DNA of 64,000 nucleotides, taken from contig NZ_CP043311.1 in the NCBI RefSeq assembly GCF_008807375.1, positions 533,501 through 597,500 of the forward strand, given 5' to 3'. The position numbers and the translations under genes were made by a program. Positions 59,060 through 64,000 of the stretch are shown here, one piece after another (position 1 is the stretch's first letter; each line of letters starts with the position of its first letter). Origin of the DNA: Pseudomonas lalkuanensis (GTDB lineage Bacteria > Pseudomonadota > Gammaproteobacteria > Pseudomonadales > Pseudomonadaceae). The notes beneath the pieces were generated by a model, which saw only the letters and a program-made list of their open reading frames with translations, did not search any database and was not told the origin of the DNA.

Positions 59060-60094
59060 ATGGTCAAGGTCGGAATCGTCGGCGGCACGGGCTACACCGG
59101 TGTCGAACTGCTGCGTCTGTTGGCTCAGCACCCGCAGGCGGAGGTCGCGGTGATTACCTCGCGATCCGAGGCCGGGGTGAAGGTCGCCGACATGTATCCG
59201 AACCTGCGCGGTCACTATGACAACCTCGCGTTCAGCGTGCCCGACGTGGCCACCCTGGGCGCCTGTGATGTGGTCTTCTTCGCCACTCCCCACGGCGTCG
59301 CCCATGCCCTGGCTGGCGAATTGCTGGATGCCGGTACCCGTGTCATCGACCTGTCCGCGGACTTCCGCCTCCAGGATGCTGAAGAGTGGGCCAACTGGTA
59401 CGGCCAGCCCCACGGTGCCCCGGCGCTGCTGCCGGAAGCCGTCTATGGCTTGCCGGAAGTGAACCGCGAAGCCATCAAGGGTGCGCGCCTGATCGCTGTT
59501 CCCGGCTGCTACCCGACCGCCACCCAGCTTGGCTTCATCCCGCTGCTGGAAGCCGGCCTGGCCGATACCAGTCGACTGATCGCCGACTGCAAGTCCGGCG
59601 TCAGCGGCGCCGGCCGTGGTGCCAAGGTGGGTTCGCTGTTCTGCGAGGCCGGCGAGAGCATGATGGCCTACTCGGTGAAGGGGCACCGTCACCTGCCGGA
59701 AATCAGCCAGGGCCTGCGTCGCGCAGCCGGCGGCCCGGTCGGCCTGACCTTCGTGCCGCACCTGACGCCGATGATCCGTGGTATCCACGCGACCCTCTAC
59801 GCGAACGTCGCGGACAAGGGGGTGGACCTGCAGGCCCTGTTCGAGAAGCGCTATGCCAATGAGCCCTTCGTCGACGTGATGCCGGCCGGTAGCCATCCGG
59901 AAACCCGCAGCGTGCGCGGTGCCAACGTCTGCCGCATCGCGGTGCATCGTCCCCAGGGTGGCGATCTGGTGGTGGTGCTCTCGGTGATCGACAACCTGGT
60001 CAAGGGTGCATCGGGCCAGGCGGTGCAGAACCTCAACATCATGTTCGGCCTCGAAGAGAGCCTGGGCCTGTCCCACGCTGCGCTGCTGCCCTGA
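59060..60094 (+). CDS. argC: N-acetyl-gamma-glutamyl-phosphate reductase
   Basis: A 344-residue arginine-biosynthesis enzyme. The start ATG 59060 has GAGGGG upstream. It opens with [20 protein letters not shown] (NADPH motif), and the catalytic Cys is in [15 protein letters not shown], with [11 protein letters not shown] and [15 protein letters not shown] later. It is convergent with nothing and is followed by a hairpin and the erpA promoter. Confidence 0.96.
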   Translation: MVKVGIVGGTGYTGVELLRLLAQHPQAEVAVITSRSEAGVKVADMYPNLRGHYDNLAFSVPDVATLGACDVVFFATPHGVAHALAGELLDAGTRVIDLSADFRLQDAEEWANWYGQPHGAPALLPEAVYGLPEVNREAIKGARLIAVPGCYPTATQLGFIPLLEAGLADTSRLIADCKSGVSGAGRGAKVGSLFCEAGESMMAYSVKGHRHLPEISQGLRRAAGGPVGLTFVPHLTPMIRGIHATLYANVADKGVDLQALFEKRYANEPFVDVMPAGSHPETRSVRGANVCRIAVHRPQGGDLVVVLSVIDNLVKGASGQAVQNLNIMFGLEESLGLSHAALLP

Positions 60095-60102
60095 TGTCCG
60101 TC

Positions 60103-60129
60103 GGCGCCGGCGACTTGCTCGCCGGCGCC
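60103..60129. terminator. 11-bp GC-rich hairpin after argC
   Basis: GGCGCCGGCGA (60103-60113) pairs perfectly with TCGCCGGCGCC (60119-60129) around CTTGC. There is no T run, so intrinsic termination is uncertain. Confidence 0.5.
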
Positions 60130-60163
60130 GCACTTCGGTCTGTCGATCGAGTCGGATCGCTTA

Positions 60164-60197
60164 ATAGTTGACCAGTTTTCTAGGGTAAGCGGATAAT
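60164..60197 (+). promoter_or_regulatory. erpA promoter with overlapping candidate IscR type 1 site
   Basis: A -35 TTGACC (60168-60173) and -10 GATAAT (60192-60197) are separated by 18 bp. The segment 60164-60188 matches the IscR type 1 consensus at 19 of 25 positions by eye, covering ATAGTTGAC and the right arm GGGTA. IscR type 1 sites overlap the -35 of Fe-S biogenesis promoters in E. coli and Pseudomonas. Binding is inference. Confidence 0.5.
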
Positions 60198-60245
60198 GCC
60201 TCGCCTTAGCGCAGTATGGCGGCGTCGAGCCGGGAGAGTTGCAGC

Positions 60246-60596
60246 ATGAGCGTCGAAACTTTCACCCCTTCAGCCCTGATGTTCACCGAAGGTGCGGCCA
60301 ACAAGGTGAAGAACCTGATCGATGAAGAGGGCAATCCGCGCCTGAAGCTCCGTGTCTTCGTGACCGGCGGCGGCTGCTCGGGCTTCCAGTACGGTTTCAC
60401 CTTCGATGAGGACGTGTCTGATGATGACACCATCGTCGAGCGCGACGGTGTGAGCCTGGTCGTCGACCCGATGAGCTTCCAGTACCTCGCCGGCGCCGAA
60501 GTGGATTATCAGGAAGGCCTCGAAGGTTCCCGTTTCGTCATCAAGAACCCGAATGCCACCACCACCTGTGGTTGCGGTTCGTCCTTCTCGATCTGA
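60246..60596 (+). CDS. erpA: Iron-sulfur cluster insertion protein ErpA
   Basis: A 116-residue A-type carrier from ATG 60246. It begins [20 protein letters not shown] and has the three cysteines of the family, in [11 protein letters not shown] and [10 protein letters not shown]. It delivers Fe-S clusters to apoproteins, including isoprenoid and respiratory enzymes. A likely IscR-regulated promoter precedes it and a terminator follows. Confidence 0.95.
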   Translation: MSVETFTPSALMFTEGAANKVKNLIDEEGNPRLKLRVFVTGGGCSGFQYGFTFDEDVSDDDTIVERDGVSLVVDPMSFQYLAGAEVDYQEGLEGSRFVIKNPNATTTCGCGSSFSI

Positions 60597-60614
60597 TTCA
60601 CTTTCCGAACACAG

Positions 60615-60643
60615 AAACGCCGTGCCCTTGGGCACGGCGTTTT
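60615..60643. terminator. Bidirectional terminator between erpA and anmK
   Basis: ACGCCGTGCCC and GGGCACGGCGT pair around TT, flanked by AAA and TTTT. It serves erpA on plus and anmK on minus. Confidence 0.85.
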
Positions 60644-60653
60644 CGTTTGTGGC

Positions 60654-63189
<2,536 letters not shown>

Positions 63190-63310
63190 GGCGTGTGGTG
63201 TTGTTTTGGAATGTGAACTAACTGCCTAAAATATAATCAAAATCCGCCCTAGGCAACCTTGGGATGGTGCCTTCCGCTGACTGGCATGGGGCTGGGCGCA
63301 AAACTTGTAA

Positions 63311-64000
<690 letters not shown>

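Overview
The window is chromosomal DNA of a Pseudomonas species. It is GC-rich, and from the tRNA gene at about 6.2 kb to the right edge its gene order follows the P. aeruginosa PAO1 PA0575-PA0668 block (recalled from memory, not searched): rmcA, rpoD, dnaG, rpsU, tsaD, plsY, folB, folK, cca, the ycgB/yeaH/prkA stress operon, glpE-apaH-apaG-ksgA-pdxA-surA-lptD, amgK-murU-djlA, agtSR-agtABCD, rpe-gph-trpEGDC, vfr, speD, coq7, argC, erpA, anmK, a LysM/M23 endopeptidase and tyrS. The species cannot be named from this sequence alone.

Left part (1-6.16 kb) is accessory. A PotABC-type importer on the minus strand faces a divergent GntR/FCD regulator and an Asp/Glu/hydantoin racemase-family gene, with two palindromic candidate operators between them. 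Then come a REP-like repeat, a BRO-N gene with a late frameshift, a DUF1543 gene and a RelE/HigB-like toxin with its HTH antitoxin. A CAU tRNA (best read as tRNA-Ile2) marks the boundary with conserved core DNA.

Core part, 6.2-34.4 kb: the redox/c-di-GMP protein RmcA, the macromolecular synthesis operon rpsU-dnaG-rpoD with an internal terminator, folate and tRNA-maturation genes, the prkA-yeaH-ycgB operon, and a long minus-strand series ending with the outer-membrane biogenesis genes surA and lptD. The divergent amgK-murU pair and the later anmK belong to the same peptidoglycan-recycling route.

34.4-49 kb: a sensor kinase/response regulator pair (agtSR) and its ABC importer (agtABCD), then rpe-gph and an unbroken trpE-trpG-trpD-trpC cluster. 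In PAO1 the R/F pyocin island separates trpE from trpG; here they are 10 bp apart. The 3' end of gph encodes in frame a trp-leader-like peptide with two Trp codons and shares its stop codon.

49-64 kb: vfr, whose stop codon is fused to a 141-bp fully palindromic MITE-like element, then osmC, speD, coq7, a HIT protein, an AAA ATPase, membrane and redox proteins, argC, erpA with a probable IscR-overlapped promoter, anmK, the endopeptidase gene and the 5' part of tyrS.

No clearly new multi-gene system is visible. The most rewarding items are the gph/trpL/trpE leader arrangement, the palindromic element at vfr, the AgtR-type palindrome upstream of agtA, the frameshifted BRO-N gene and the (Gly-Lys) microsatellite in the toxin.
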